Assembly (NCBI RefSeq): GCF_003070865.1
Contig: NZ_CP026948.1
Span: forward strand, 2,293,925 to 2,357,924
Direction of reading: 5' to 3'
Length of the DNA stretch: 64,000 bases
Source of the DNA: Corynebacterium liangguodongii
GTDB taxonomy: Bacteria; Actinomycetota; Actinomycetes; Mycobacteriales; Mycobacteriaceae
Shown here: positions 8,124 to 16,245 of the stretch, one piece after another
How the letters are laid out: each line of letters opens with the position of its first letter
Numbering within the stretch: position 1 is the first letter of the stretch
The notes under the pieces: generated by a model
What the model was told of the DNA's origin: nothing
What the model saw: the letters and a program-made list of their open reading frames with translations, nothing else
Database searches by the model: none
Position numbers and translations under genes: made by a program

Positions 8124-8183
8124 CCACGCCGGACGTGTCGATTTCGGCGCGGAAAATCGACATATCGGCCGGACGTGTCGATC
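8124..8183. repeat. 60-bp flanking repeat, copy 2 (3' of fic)
   Basis: This copy begins 5 bp after the fic stop codon. It differs from copy 1 at four positions and keeps the palindrome (8135-8145 and 8153-8163, one mismatch) and the extra GGACGTGTCGATC half-site. It sits 62 bp upstream of the histidine kinase start, so it could act on that promoter as well. Confidence 0.85.
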
Positions 8184-8245
8184 CACCGTACATGTCCCCG
8201 CCCACACCGGGCGCGGGGCCGGCGGGCGACCTACCCTTGACTCCC

Positions 8246-9349
8246 GTGAGCAACACCACCCGAATCCTGCGGTTCCTCCGCATCAGCCTCCACGTCCTCG
8301 TCGCTGTGCTCCTGGCGGTAGGCATGGTCAACGCCGGAGGCAAGATCGTCGCCCTCCTCCTCGCCGCGTCCTTCGCGCTGCTCTACCTCGCTGGCACCGT
8401 CTACCACAACCGGGGCGGCAGGTACTCGCCCGCGCACGCCATCGCGTGGCTAGTCGGCATCACCGCGCTATGGGTATTCATGACGCTGGCCTCCCCGTCG
8501 TTTGCGTGGCTGGAGTTCCCGCTGGTTATCCTCGCCAGTTACCTCCTTCCCGTGCCCGCCTCGCTCCTCGCAGCGGCGCTCATCCTCTGCTTCACGCTGA
8601 GCATCACCGGCCCCGCGAGCGGCGTCGGCGGTCTCGTCGGGCCTACCATCGGCACCGGCATCGCGGTGCTGATCTTCCACTCCTATACCGCCCTGCGCCG
8701 GGAGGCCGAGCACTATAAGCAGCTCGCGGCCGATTTGGAGGCGGCCCAACTGGAGCTCGCCGCCGCGGAGCGCGCCGCCGGGGTGGCAGCCGAGCGAGCC
8801 CGGCTCTCGCGCGAGGTCCACGACACGATCGCACAGGGGCTCAGCTCCATCGTTTTGCTGGGCAGGGCGCTGGACAAGCAGCTAGATCGGCCGGGGGACG
8901 CGCGCGAGACCCTCGACATCATCCGGCACACGGCGGCCGACAACCTCACGCAGGCCCGCCGCATCGTCGCCGGGGTCAGCGGTGCGCACGAGCCTCTCAC
9001 CCAGCGTATCGACGCCCTCGCCCGCTCCGCGGAGCAGCGCCAACGCGCCCTCGGCACACCCCTCCGAGTCACCGTCAACGCCGCCGATCTCCCGGGCCCG
9101 GCGGCAGACGTCGCCGAGCGCGTCGTGCGCGAGGCCCTCAGCAACATCGTGCGCCACGCCCACGCCACCGAGGCAGTGATCACCGTGGACGTCCTCGGAG
9201 ACCAGGCCACCATCGACGTCTACGACGACGGGGTGGGCATCGGCACGCGCGAAGGCTTCGGCCTCACAGGCCTGCGCGCCCGCGTCGAGGAGGCCGGTGG
9301 CGCACTGACCGTGGAGGGCAACGTGCTCGCCGCGACGATCCCCGTATAA
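8246..9349 (+). CDS. NarL-type sensor histidine kinase (ChrS-like)
   Basis: This is the sensor half of a two-component system with the next gene. The 367-residue protein has five or so hydrophobic helices in residues 1-155, a coiled-coil linker rich in Ala/Glu (about 160-185), a HisKA_3 phosphoacceptor (SREVHDTIAQG, His192), and a HATPase with AERVVREALSNIVRHAHA, DDGVGIG and GFGLTGLRARV. GTG at 8246 was preferred because TACCCT lies 8 nt before it (leaderless). ATG at 8191 is the alternative. Next to an HrtBA-like exporter it may sense haem like ChrS, which is an inference. Confidence 0.82.
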   Translation: MSNTTRILRFLRISLHVLVAVLLAVGMVNAGGKIVALLLAASFALLYLAGTVYHNRGGRYSPAHAIAWLVGITALWVFMTLASPSFAWLEFPLVILASYLLPVPASLLAAALILCFTLSITGPASGVGGLVGPTIGTGIAVLIFHSYTALRREAEHYKQLAADLEAAQLELAAAERAAGVAAERARLSREVHDTIAQGLSSIVLLGRALDKQLDRPGDARETLDIIRHTAADNLTQARRIVAGVSGAHEPLTQRIDALARSAEQRQRALGTPLRVTVNAADLPGPAADVAERVVREALSNIVRHAHATEAVITVDVLGDQATIDVYDDGVGIGTREGFGLTGLRARVEEAGGALTVEGNVLAATIPV

Positions 9350-9359
9350 GGAGCTCTCA

Positions 9360-9959
9360 ATGATCAACGTCATGCTCATAGACGACCACCCCGTCGTCCG
9401 CGCCGGCCTGCGCGCCGTGCTCGATTCCTTCGGTGACATCGAGGTCATTGCGGAGGCAGCGACCGGCAACGCGGAGGTTCCCGCGGGGGTGGACGTTGTG
9501 GTCTCGGACATTCAGATGCCGGGCGCTGGCGGCATCGAGGTCACCCGCCGCCTACGCGCCGCGGGCGGGCCGCCCGTGCTCATCTTGACCACCTACGACA
9601 CCCAGGCCGACGTCGTCGCGGCGATGGAGGCGGGCGCGCTTGGCTACCTGCTCAAAGACGCCCCCGAGGCAGAGCTCCACGCGGCGATACTGAGCGCCGC
9701 CGCCGGGCAGAGGGTTCTCTCGCCACAGGTCGCCGGCGTGCTTGCAGAGCGCATCTCCAACCCCGAACAGGCGCTCTCACCACGCGAAATCGAGATCCTC
9801 AAAGCGCTACAAACGGGCGCATCGAACCGCGAGATCGCGCGCCGCGCCTACATTTCGGAGGCCACCGTGAAGACGCACCTCATCCACATCTACGCCAAGC
9901 TCGGGGTGGATAACCGCACCGCGGCAGTCGAGGCGGCCCGGCAGCGCCGGATTATCTAG
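9360..9959 (+). CDS. NarL/LuxR-family response regulator (ChrA-like)
   Basis: A 199-residue regulator with a receiver domain (acidic pair DDH near residue 8, phosphoacceptor Asp50 in VVSDIQMPG, Lys in YLLKDAPE) and a LuxR-type helix-turn-helix (LSPREIEILKALQTGASNREIARRAYISEATVKTH, split here only for description). It starts 10 bp after the kinase with ribosome site aaggagc and is certainly its partner. Candidate targets are the HrtBA-like exporter genes upstream. Confidence 0.9.
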   Translation: MINVMLIDDHPVVRAGLRAVLDSFGDIEVIAEAATGNAEVPAGVDVVVSDIQMPGAGGIEVTRRLRAAGGPPVLILTTYDTQADVVAAMEAGALGYLLKDAPEAELHAAILSAAAGQRVLSPQVAGVLAERISNPEQALSPREIEILKALQTGASNREIARRAYISEATVKTHLIHIYAKLGVDNRTAAVEAARQRRII

Positions 9960-9968
9960 GCTAGGGAC

Positions 9969-10901
9969 ATGCCCTGTATCACCGTCGTTGGTTCCATCAA
10001 TGCAGACCTCTCGGTTACCGTCACGCGGCACCCAGCGCCGGGGGAGACCCTCATCGGCGCTGGTGGGGAGGTATCAGCCGGGGGAAAGGGCGCGAACCAG
10101 GCGGTCGCCGCGGCGAAGCTCGGCGCAGAGGTCACCCTGATCGGCGCCGTGGGCACAGACGCCTACGCCGCGCCCGCGCTCGAGCACCTGCGCACCTCCG
10201 GCGTCGAGCTCTCGGCGGTCAAGGAGGTCGCCGGCCCGACCGGGCTGGCGGTGATTACGGTCTCGGCGGACGGGGAGAACACCATCATCGTCGTGCCCGG
10301 CGCGAACGCGAGCGTGGGCGCCGACGTCGTCGCGGCACATAGCGAGGCGATCGAGCGGGCTGACATCCTGCTGCTGCAGGGCGAGATCCCCGCCGAGGGC
10401 TTCGCCGCCGCGGTGCGGGCGGCAACGGGCCGCGTCGTGGTCAACCTCGCCCCGGTCGTCGAGGTCCCGCGGGAGATGCTCTTGCGCGCCGATCCGCTCG
10501 TGGTCAACGAGCACGAGGCGGGCCTCGTCCTCGCCCAGCTCGGTGCCCAGCTCGGTGCCCAGCTCGGCGCGCGCCTGGCACCCGATACTCCCGATACTGA
10601 GGAGAATGCCGCGCGGGCGCTGCTTAGGGCCGGGTTCTCCTCCGTGGTGGTCACCCGCGGCGCGCGCGGCTGCGTTATCGGCACGCAGGGGCGCATCGAG
10701 GCCATTCCCACGCCGGTGGTCGAGGCCGTGGATTCCACGGGGGCGGGCGACGCGTTCGTCGGCGCGCTCGTTTTTCGCCTCGCGGAGGGCGATGCGCTTG
10801 TCGACGCCGCCGTCTTCGCCGCGCGGGTGGGAGCCTTTGCCGCGACCCGGCGCGGCGCGCAGGTGTCCTACCCCTCGCTGCGCGACGAGCTGCCGTCGTA
10901 G
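9969..10901 (+). CDS. rbsK: Ribokinase
   Basis: Ribokinase phosphorylates ribose to ribose-5-phosphate with ATP. The 310-residue PfkB-family protein has the N-terminal glycine motif (GGKGANQAVAAAKLGA) and the C-terminal signature DSTGAGDAF with catalytic Asp261. Length is normal. It begins 9 bp after the response regulator and may share its transcript, though no functional link is evident. An imperfect tandem QLGA QLGA QLGA insert at residues 185-197 is encoded by three copies of a 12-bp unit (about 10536-10571). No ribose transporter is nearby. Confidence 0.9.
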   Translation: MPCITVVGSINADLSVTVTRHPAPGETLIGAGGEVSAGGKGANQAVAAAKLGAEVTLIGAVGTDAYAAPALEHLRTSGVELSAVKEVAGPTGLAVITVSADGENTIIVVPGANASVGADVVAAHSEAIERADILLLQGEIPAEGFAAAVRAATGRVVVNLAPVVEVPREMLLRADPLVVNEHEAGLVLAQLGAQLGAQLGARLAPDTPDTEENAARALLRAGFSSVVVTRGARGCVIGTQGRIEAIPTPVVEAVDSTGAGDAFVGALVFRLAEGDALVDAAVFAARVGAFAATRRGAQVSYPSLRDELPS

Positions 10902-10924
10902 CTCGCGGCCGGCGGGCAGGGACC

Positions 10925-13081
10925 CTACCGCTGCAGCGCGCGGATCTGGCCGGTGATGTGGTCGATCACCGGGCCGAGCGCGGCTTCGAGCGCACCGCCG
11001 AGGCGCGCCGCCAGGGCCGCTGCGGCACCGAGCGCGGCGAGCAGGCCGACGAGCACGCCGCCACCGAAGGCGGCGAGGCTGCTGCCCACCTGGGAGGAGC
11101 CAGCCTCCGGGGCCGGTGTAGGAGCGCCTTCTCCGCTGCGCGCGGTGAGCCACTGATCGGGTCCGATCGGGTGGTCGACCATCCGGATCTCGCCGATGTT
11201 GCCGTACCAGCCGTCTACCGTGTGCCCCTCCCAGGCGGAGGTGCCCAGCAGCCAGGTGAAGCCCTCGCCCGCGAGGCCCACGGGGCCGTATCCGTCGCGC
11301 AGGATCGGGGCACCATCGACGTACATGGTCACCGAGGCGTCGGCCGGGTCGTTGACCACGGCGACGTGCATCCACTCGCCCTTGGGAACTTCGTGGCTCC
11401 AGTTGGAATGGCCTTGCTTGTTGTTGCCCAGCGCCCACCAGCGCAGCTCGCGCAGGTTGGAGATTCCGAGCATCTGGATCGGGTCGCCATCATCGGTGCC
11501 GAGATCCTCGCCCGAGGCGTTGCGGATCAGGGCGTTTGACCAGCCGTTGTCGTCGCCGTTGAAGTTCTCATCGAGCTTCACAAAGGCCTCGATGGTGTAG
11601 CCGTTGGGGAAGGTCTCGGAGTTGATCGGTGCCCCGGCGGCGGTCTCGAAGTAGGACACGGCGATCTTGCTGGTCGGCTTGTCCCACCGCAGAGATCCCT
11701 CATCGGAAGAGAGCTCGTGGTGGTCGGTGCTATAGGTGATGGAATCCTCGCGCGTGCCGATCCTGAGCCGGGCCCGGGTGAAGTCCTGGCCGCCCGCAAC
11801 GTCGGGGACGATGGAACCCGCCGGGACCGCGTCGCCGTCGGCAAGGCGCCTGCCGTTGAACGTCGCCTGGCCCGGGCGCCAGTGCACCGCGGTGCCCTCG
11901 ACGGCGGGGTAGTCGGTGGGGGAGGTCGGGCGCTCGCCCGGGGTGATCTCGAACGGTGCGTAGCCCTGCTCGAGGGTGGATGTCAGCCGGGCCGTGTAGT
12001 CGGGGTCGTCTTCCTCGCCGGGTTTCCACTCGGGATCGAAGCCCGCGAAGCGCTCGGCGTAATTGATCGGCACTGAATAGGAGTCGCCAGGCCCCGCCGG
12101 CAGGAGGCTGTCGAAGTGGGTGAGGGCCGAGTGTTCTTTCCCCTTCACCCACGGGGAAAACGCCGTCATGTCGAGGGTGTTTCCGCTGAGGTCGAACTGC
12201 AGCATGCCCATCAGCCCGTTGCCGCCGAGGTAGGACATCTGGTAATCCTGCAGGATGTTGATCACCTGGTGGCCCGCATCGTTCGTGCTCAGGTGGTAGC
12301 CGGCCCCGTGGTGGTGGCCCGAGATGGTGAGGAAGATCTGGTCGTTGCGGCGGATGAACGAATCGAAAAGGTGCCTTCCGTAGTCCTCGCTGTAGAAGAC
12401 CTTTCCCTCGCCGTCGATGTTGGAGATCTCGTGCGCGGTGAGAATGACCGGGAGGTTGGGGTGGGCGTCGATAATCTCTTGCGCCCACTCCAGCGTCTCG
12501 TCCCCGGCGCGCCACCCTAGGGCGAGCACCAGGTATTTCTGGCCCTCTGCGTCGAATATGTGGTACTCGGAGTCGACCGGCTGGTTCGCGTCGTCCTCGT
12601 AGACGCCCGGGGCCTGGAAGCGCCCGCCGAAGGTCTCGTGCGCCGCCGCGCGAGAGGCCGGGAAGTACGTCGCAAACGCTGAGGCGCCGTCGTCGAAGAC
12701 GTGGTAGTCGTGGTTGCCCGGCAGGATGGAGTAATCCACCCCGGCCCGGTCGAGCTTCTCCATCGCCGCTGATGCGATCTCCCAGCTCTCGCGGTCATCC
12801 GCCTCGTCCACGACGTCTCCAAGGTGGGTGACAAACTCGGTGTTGAGCTCGTCCCGGGAATCGACAAGAAACTGTGCCTGCTCGTCGAACGGGTTAGACC
12901 CGTAGCGGCTGCCAAATATATCGCCCGCGGCAGCGGTGCCGTAGCGGGAATAGAACTGCGTATCCGGCATCACCCCCAGGGTGAACCGGGAGCCGAGCTC
13001 CTCGGCGTGGGCCGGGGCAGAGGCGATGAGATGGGGGCCGATGAGTGCCGCAATGATCGCGGCGGAGAGGGTCTTTCGCAT
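10925..13081 (-). CDS. Secreted metallophosphoesterase with LamG-like domain
   Basis: The 718-residue protein has a signal peptide (residues 1-27, ending SAPAHA). A calcineurin-like phosphoesterase domain follows with metal ligands in MPDTQFY, LGDVVDE, PGNHDYH, TAHE and GHHHGAGYH (about 35-260). A concanavalin/LamG-like module (about 490-650) contains YTIEAFVKLD, WMHVAVVND and MYVDGAPI. A C-terminal hydrophobic segment (about 670-695) is followed by a short tail, so it is probably displayed on the cell surface. Its substrate could be a phosphodiester or nucleotide; this cannot be told from sequence. Ribosome site aaggaag precedes the ATG. It converges with rbsK. Confidence 0.85.
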   Translation of the reverse strand: MRKTLSAAIIAALIGPHLIASAPAHAEELGSRFTLGVMPDTQFYSRYGTAAAGDIFGSRYGSNPFDEQAQFLVDSRDELNTEFVTHLGDVVDEADDRESWEIASAAMEKLDRAGVDYSILPGNHDYHVFDDGASAFATYFPASRAAAHETFGGRFQAPGVYEDDANQPVDSEYHIFDAEGQKYLVLALGWRAGDETLEWAQEIIDAHPNLPVILTAHEISNIDGEGKVFYSEDYGRHLFDSFIRRNDQIFLTISGHHHGAGYHLSTNDAGHQVINILQDYQMSYLGGNGLMGMLQFDLSGNTLDMTAFSPWVKGKEHSALTHFDSLLPAGPGDSYSVPINYAERFAGFDPEWKPGEEDDPDYTARLTSTLEQGYAPFEITPGERPTSPTDYPAVEGTAVHWRPGQATFNGRRLADGDAVPAGSIVPDVAGGQDFTRARLRIGTREDSITYSTDHHELSSDEGSLRWDKPTSKIAVSYFETAAGAPINSETFPNGYTIEAFVKLDENFNGDDNGWSNALIRNASGEDLGTDDGDPIQMLGISNLRELRWWALGNNKQGHSNWSHEVPKGEWMHVAVVNDPADASVTMYVDGAPILRDGYGPVGLAGEGFTWLLGTSAWEGHTVDGWYGNIGEIRMVDHPIGPDQWLTARSGEGAPTPAPEAGSSQVGSSLAAFGGGVLVGLLAALGAAAALAARLGGALEAALGPVIDHITGQIRALQR

Positions 13082-13307
13082 GGGACGGGTGCTTCCTTGT
13101 GGGCGTTGGGGGAGTGGGCGGTACCGACGGTGACCTTAGGAGGCGGACGTGTCGGCGAGGTAAAAACTGCGTGAAAAGCAGGCCACGCCTCGGCGACTCC
13201 ACTTTCGTCTACCTTCCCGATGCGCCCGGCGCGATGTACACCTCATTGGACAGCCTCGCCGCTTTCTCACCGGGCGCTTTTCTGCCGAGGAAGTATCCTT
13301 ATGAACC

Positions 13308-14645
13308 ATGATTGTTTCGCTGCTCATGGCCGTCGAGGGGGCCGAGCCCGCCATCTCCCGCGTGGTCAACGTCGATGATTCGATGGACCTTGGGATGCTC
13401 GCGCACGTCATCGATGCCGCGTTCGGCTTCTCGGGCGGCGAGAGCCACGTCTACATGGCGGCGGGGGAGGGGCGTTCGCACGTCATCGCCACCCACCCGA
13501 GCGCCGATGAGTTCTCCGAGGCGGACATTACCGTGGCGCGGATGGAGCCCATGACCTACGTCTACGATCCGTCGGCGAATTGGAACATCCACGTCGAGGT
13601 CCTCGGCACGTCACGGCTCGACGGCCCGACGCCGCTGCTTATCGACGCCCACGGGCCCGACGTCGTCGAAGCGTGCAACGGCCCGGCGCTGATGACCAAG
13701 TTCCACACCGAGGCCCGCCGCATCGCCGCCGGCCTGGACCCGAACATGGAGGTCGCCCCGCTTTTGCTGAGCTTTTTGCCGGTCATGAGCCCGGAGCGCC
13801 TCCTCCAGCGGCTCACCCAGGCCGACCAGGTCACCGTGGCCGAGCGCATTAGTTTCGTGGCCGAGGATTTGATGATCGACTCCGCAGCCACGATGGAGGC
13901 AGACCCCCTCGCCCCGGAGTTCGCCGCGGATTTCGAGAACTTCCTCGACTCCCGCCCGGACCTCCAGGACATCATCGCGATCGACCCCAACCCCGAGCAC
14001 AACCCCGCGCTCATCTCGGCCATGGCGGCGTTTTTCGAAGAAAAGCTCGGCGACCTCGCCCCGCAGCCGCCCCTCGAGTCTCCCGCGGACGGGGCCCCGT
14101 CGGGCAGCCACGATCCGGTCGAAGAGACCATCTTCGCCGCCTTGTCGCTGTTCCAAGAGCCCGTCAAGCTCACCGCCAGCGGGTACTTACCCTCCCGGGC
14201 CGTCAAGGAGCTCGGGGCGATCTTGGGCATCGACACCACGGCCCAGCGCCCCCGCGAGGCGTCCCACCCGCAGGTTTTGGCCACCCGCACGCTTCTCACC
14301 CACGCCGGCCTCATCCGCGTCAGCGCCGACCATGTGGCCCTCACCCAGCTCGGTGACCAGGCCGTCTACGGACTCGTCCCGTTTGGCAACCTCTACGAGC
14401 CGCTGCACCGCGGGCTGGAGCGCGCCCTCGGCGCCCAAGAGTGGCACACGGTGGTGCGCTGGGTCGCCCGGGAGAACGGGATGATTGCCTCCGGCCCGCA
14501 GCGCGTCCCCGACGACCTCGACGCGGCGTGTGCCCTGCTCGCGGCTCTTGCGGTGCTCGGCCCGTTCGCCTACACGGGCGCGCTGCGGCTTACCACGGGA
14601 GGGTTCCGGTTCATCGAGCGGGCGCTCGAGCTAAGCCAGCAGTAG
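13308..14645 (+). CDS. pRiA4b ORF-3-like protein
   Basis: A 445-residue soluble protein. Residues 1-90 (SRVVNVDDSMDLGMLAHVIDAAFG, then MTYVYDPSANW) resemble the pRiA4b ORF-3 / IS1096 TnpR-like fold, usually written as 'plasmid pRiA4b ORF-3 family'. The rest (about 100-445) is mostly helical, acidic and of unknown function, with a possible C-terminal winged-helix-like end. No transposase or inverted repeats are present, so mobility is not implied. A gaggaag ribosome site sits 13 bp upstream of the ATG. Its last 15 bp overlap the end of the convergent DUF202 gene. Confidence 0.6.
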   Translation: MIVSLLMAVEGAEPAISRVVNVDDSMDLGMLAHVIDAAFGFSGGESHVYMAAGEGRSHVIATHPSADEFSEADITVARMEPMTYVYDPSANWNIHVEVLGTSRLDGPTPLLIDAHGPDVVEACNGPALMTKFHTEARRIAAGLDPNMEVAPLLLSFLPVMSPERLLQRLTQADQVTVAERISFVAEDLMIDSAATMEADPLAPEFAADFENFLDSRPDLQDIIAIDPNPEHNPALISAMAAFFEEKLGDLAPQPPLESPADGAPSGSHDPVEETIFAALSLFQEPVKLTASGYLPSRAVKELGAILGIDTTAQRPREASHPQVLATRTLLTHAGLIRVSADHVALTQLGDQAVYGLVPFGNLYEPLHRGLERALGAQEWHTVVRWVARENGMIASGPQRVPDDLDAACALLAALAVLGPFAYTGALRLTTGGFRFIERALELSQQ

Positions 14646-14972
14646 CGCTAGCTCGGCGCCGCCGAGGACCAGGAGCATCGCGGTTGTCAGCGCGACGCCG
14701 CAGACGTCAGGCTCCGGCCTAGCCCCGGCGGCCATCCAAGCCGCCCGGTTCCGGTAGACCTGCCGGTTGCCCACGATGAGCCACAGGGCGCTGGCGCTGA
14801 GCAAGAAGATCGCCGCCTTGACAATCCCCGGGTGGGTATCCGACCAGCGCACGAGCACGAGGGCGCAGGCCTGCATGGCCAGCGCCGTGCGCGTCCAGCT
14901 CATCGCGGTGCGCTCGGGTTGCAGCCCGGGGTCGACGACCGTAATCGCCTCGTCTTTCACAGCACCCTTCAC
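14631..14972 (-). CDS. DUF202 membrane protein
   Basis: A 113-residue protein with the DUF202 signature near the N-terminus (PERTAMSWTRTALA) and three transmembrane helices. Its start overlaps the stop of the preceding DUF202 gene by 4 bp (ATGA), so the two are translationally coupled and probably form a heteromer. Family function is unknown. It overlaps the convergent pRiA4b-like gene by 15 bp at its 3' end. Confidence 0.85.
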   Translation of the reverse strand: MKGAVKDEAITVVDPGLQPERTAMSWTRTALAMQACALVLVRWSDTHPGIVKAAIFLLSASALWLIVGNRQVYRNRAAWMAAGARPEPDVCGVALTTAMLLVLGGAELALLLA

Positions 14973-15334
14973 AGCACACCCATGAGCACGACCGCGCAGG
15001 CGATAAAGATGCCCACCCCGAGAACCGGGACGATTGCCGGGGCGGGCAGGGGCCTGCCGTGCCTAAGCGCCCGCTCGACGCGCACCCAGCGAAGGGCCGA
15101 GCCCAGCGAGATCGCCATCGCGAGGACAATGACCACGGCTGCCGCAGCGGTGCTCCGGCCCGGCGGGATACCGGGGATCTTGAGCGCCTCGAGGGCGACG
15201 CCGGCGGCGAAAAACGCAAGCGCGGTGCGTGTCCAGGCGAGAAACGTGCGCTCATTGGCCAGCGTAAAGCGCGGGTCGGGTTCCTCCCCGTCGGGGAACA
15301 CCGCCCGCGTGAACCGTCCGCGTCCTGCGCTCAT
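14969..15334 (-). CDS. YidH/DUF202 membrane protein
   Basis: A 121-residue protein with the fuller YidH motif (RFTLANERTFLAWTRTALAF) and three helices. The ATG at 15334 (MSAGRGRF) is preferred: a longer in-frame extension upstream is Arg/Gly-rich and lacks family similarity. Coupled to the smaller DUF202 gene by an ATGA overlap. Function unknown; such pairs are common in actinobacteria. Confidence 0.85.
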   Translation of the reverse strand: MSAGRGRFTRAVFPDGEEPDPRFTLANERTFLAWTRTALAFFAAGVALEALKIPGIPPGRSTAAAAVVIVLAMAISLGSALRWVRVERALRHGRPLPAPAIVPVLGVGIFIACAVVLMGVL

Positions 15335-15390
15335 GATGCCCCTAAGTCTAGCGCCTCCGCGCCCCACGATCCCGGCGCGCGCGGCGGTTG

Positions 15391-15900
15391 CTAGCGCACG
15401 ATGGAGGCGAGGAATATCAGGCTGAGCACCGCCGCCCCGGCGGAGATGACCCACACGCCCAGGGCGTTGTTGCGCGAGGAGAGCGCCGCGGCCAGCCACC
15501 CGCCCAGGGCGGCGCCGGCGGTGTTGAAGATGACGTCGTCAATATCCGTGTAGCCCGAGGCGAAGATCCACTGCGCCGCCTCGATGCACACGCTGAGGAT
15601 CAGGCCGATCACCGCGCCCCGCTCCGCGCTGCCGAGCAGGAAACCGACGGGCAGAAAGAGCGCGACGTTGCCGAAGAAGTTCAGCCAGGGGCCGTACCAG
15701 GTTGAGGGTGCGCGGAATTCGTCGAGGGGCACGAGCCGTAGCACACGGCGTTGGTGGACGGAGACGTCCCATAACCCCTCGACGCTGAAGTGAGCCTTGC
15801 CCAGGGTGAAGTAACCGATCACCGCGATGACGAGCGCCCACGCAATCGCGCGCTGTAGCGGCGGCACTGCGTGCAGGGGACTTCGGGATGTCGCAGGCAT
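15391..15900 (-). CDS. VanZ family membrane protein
   Basis: A 169-residue protein with four or five helices and the VanZ-like core (FFGNVALFLPVGFLLG, then SVCIEAAQWIFASGYTDIDDVIFNTAGAALG). VanZ proteins are associated with low-level glycopeptide tolerance, but most chromosomal members have no proven role. The ATG at 15900 (MPATSRSPL) gives a normal length. It lies 56 bp upstream of the DUF202 pair on the same strand. Confidence 0.85.
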   Translation of the reverse strand: MPATSRSPLHAVPPLQRAIAWALVIAVIGYFTLGKAHFSVEGLWDVSVHQRRVLRLVPLDEFRAPSTWYGPWLNFFGNVALFLPVGFLLGSAERGAVIGLILSVCIEAAQWIFASGYTDIDDVIFNTAGAALGGWLAAALSSRNNALGVWVISAGAAVLSLIFLASIVR

Positions 15901-15952
15901 GGCGCCTAGCGTATCGACCTTGGCTGCGAAGCGTCCACCTAAGGTGGGGATA

Positions 15953-16140
15953 TGGATAAGACGCACTTGTCACGGAATCGGGCCCCGAGCTCGTGGACGC
16001 CCGCGAAGACTACGCAGGGGAGGGCGATACCTTCATCGATGTGACCCACTCGTCGGTCAATGACGAAGACGCCATGGCCATGGAAGGCAGCGGCATCCTG
16101 CGGGAACCCGACATAGTCCCCGGTATCGACGCCTCCAAGG
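15953..16140 (+). pseudogene. Possible decayed small gene
   Basis: An ATG at 15953, preceded by the good ribosome site aaggtgggg, opens MDKTHL and then runs into nonsense. One base of frame correction continues into an acidic, protein-like stretch VTESGPELVDAREDYAGEGD followed by TFIDVTHSSVNDEDAMAM. The similarity to real coding sequence fades near 16140. I recognise no family. It occupies part of the 345-bp gap between vanZ and the next membrane gene; the rest (to 16245) shows nothing. Confidence 0.3.
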
Positions 16141-16245
16141 CCACCCCCCGTGCCCTCCCGCTTCGACGCTCACACGGCCGCGGCCCTTGGCACCGCGGGG
16201 TAGACTGCCGGGCTCTCCGTCGCCGCGATATAGGCGGTCCTAGGC

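Noticed and set aside
6960..8183. A two-copy CRISPR or an insertion sequence at the fic locus
   Set aside because: The unit is 60 bp with a whole gene between the copies and no transposase; the repeats are direct, not inverted ends.
13308..14645. Mobile element suggested by the pRiA4b/IS1096-like domain
   Set aside because: No transposase, terminal inverted repeats or target duplications are visible; the domain is common in chromosomal genes.
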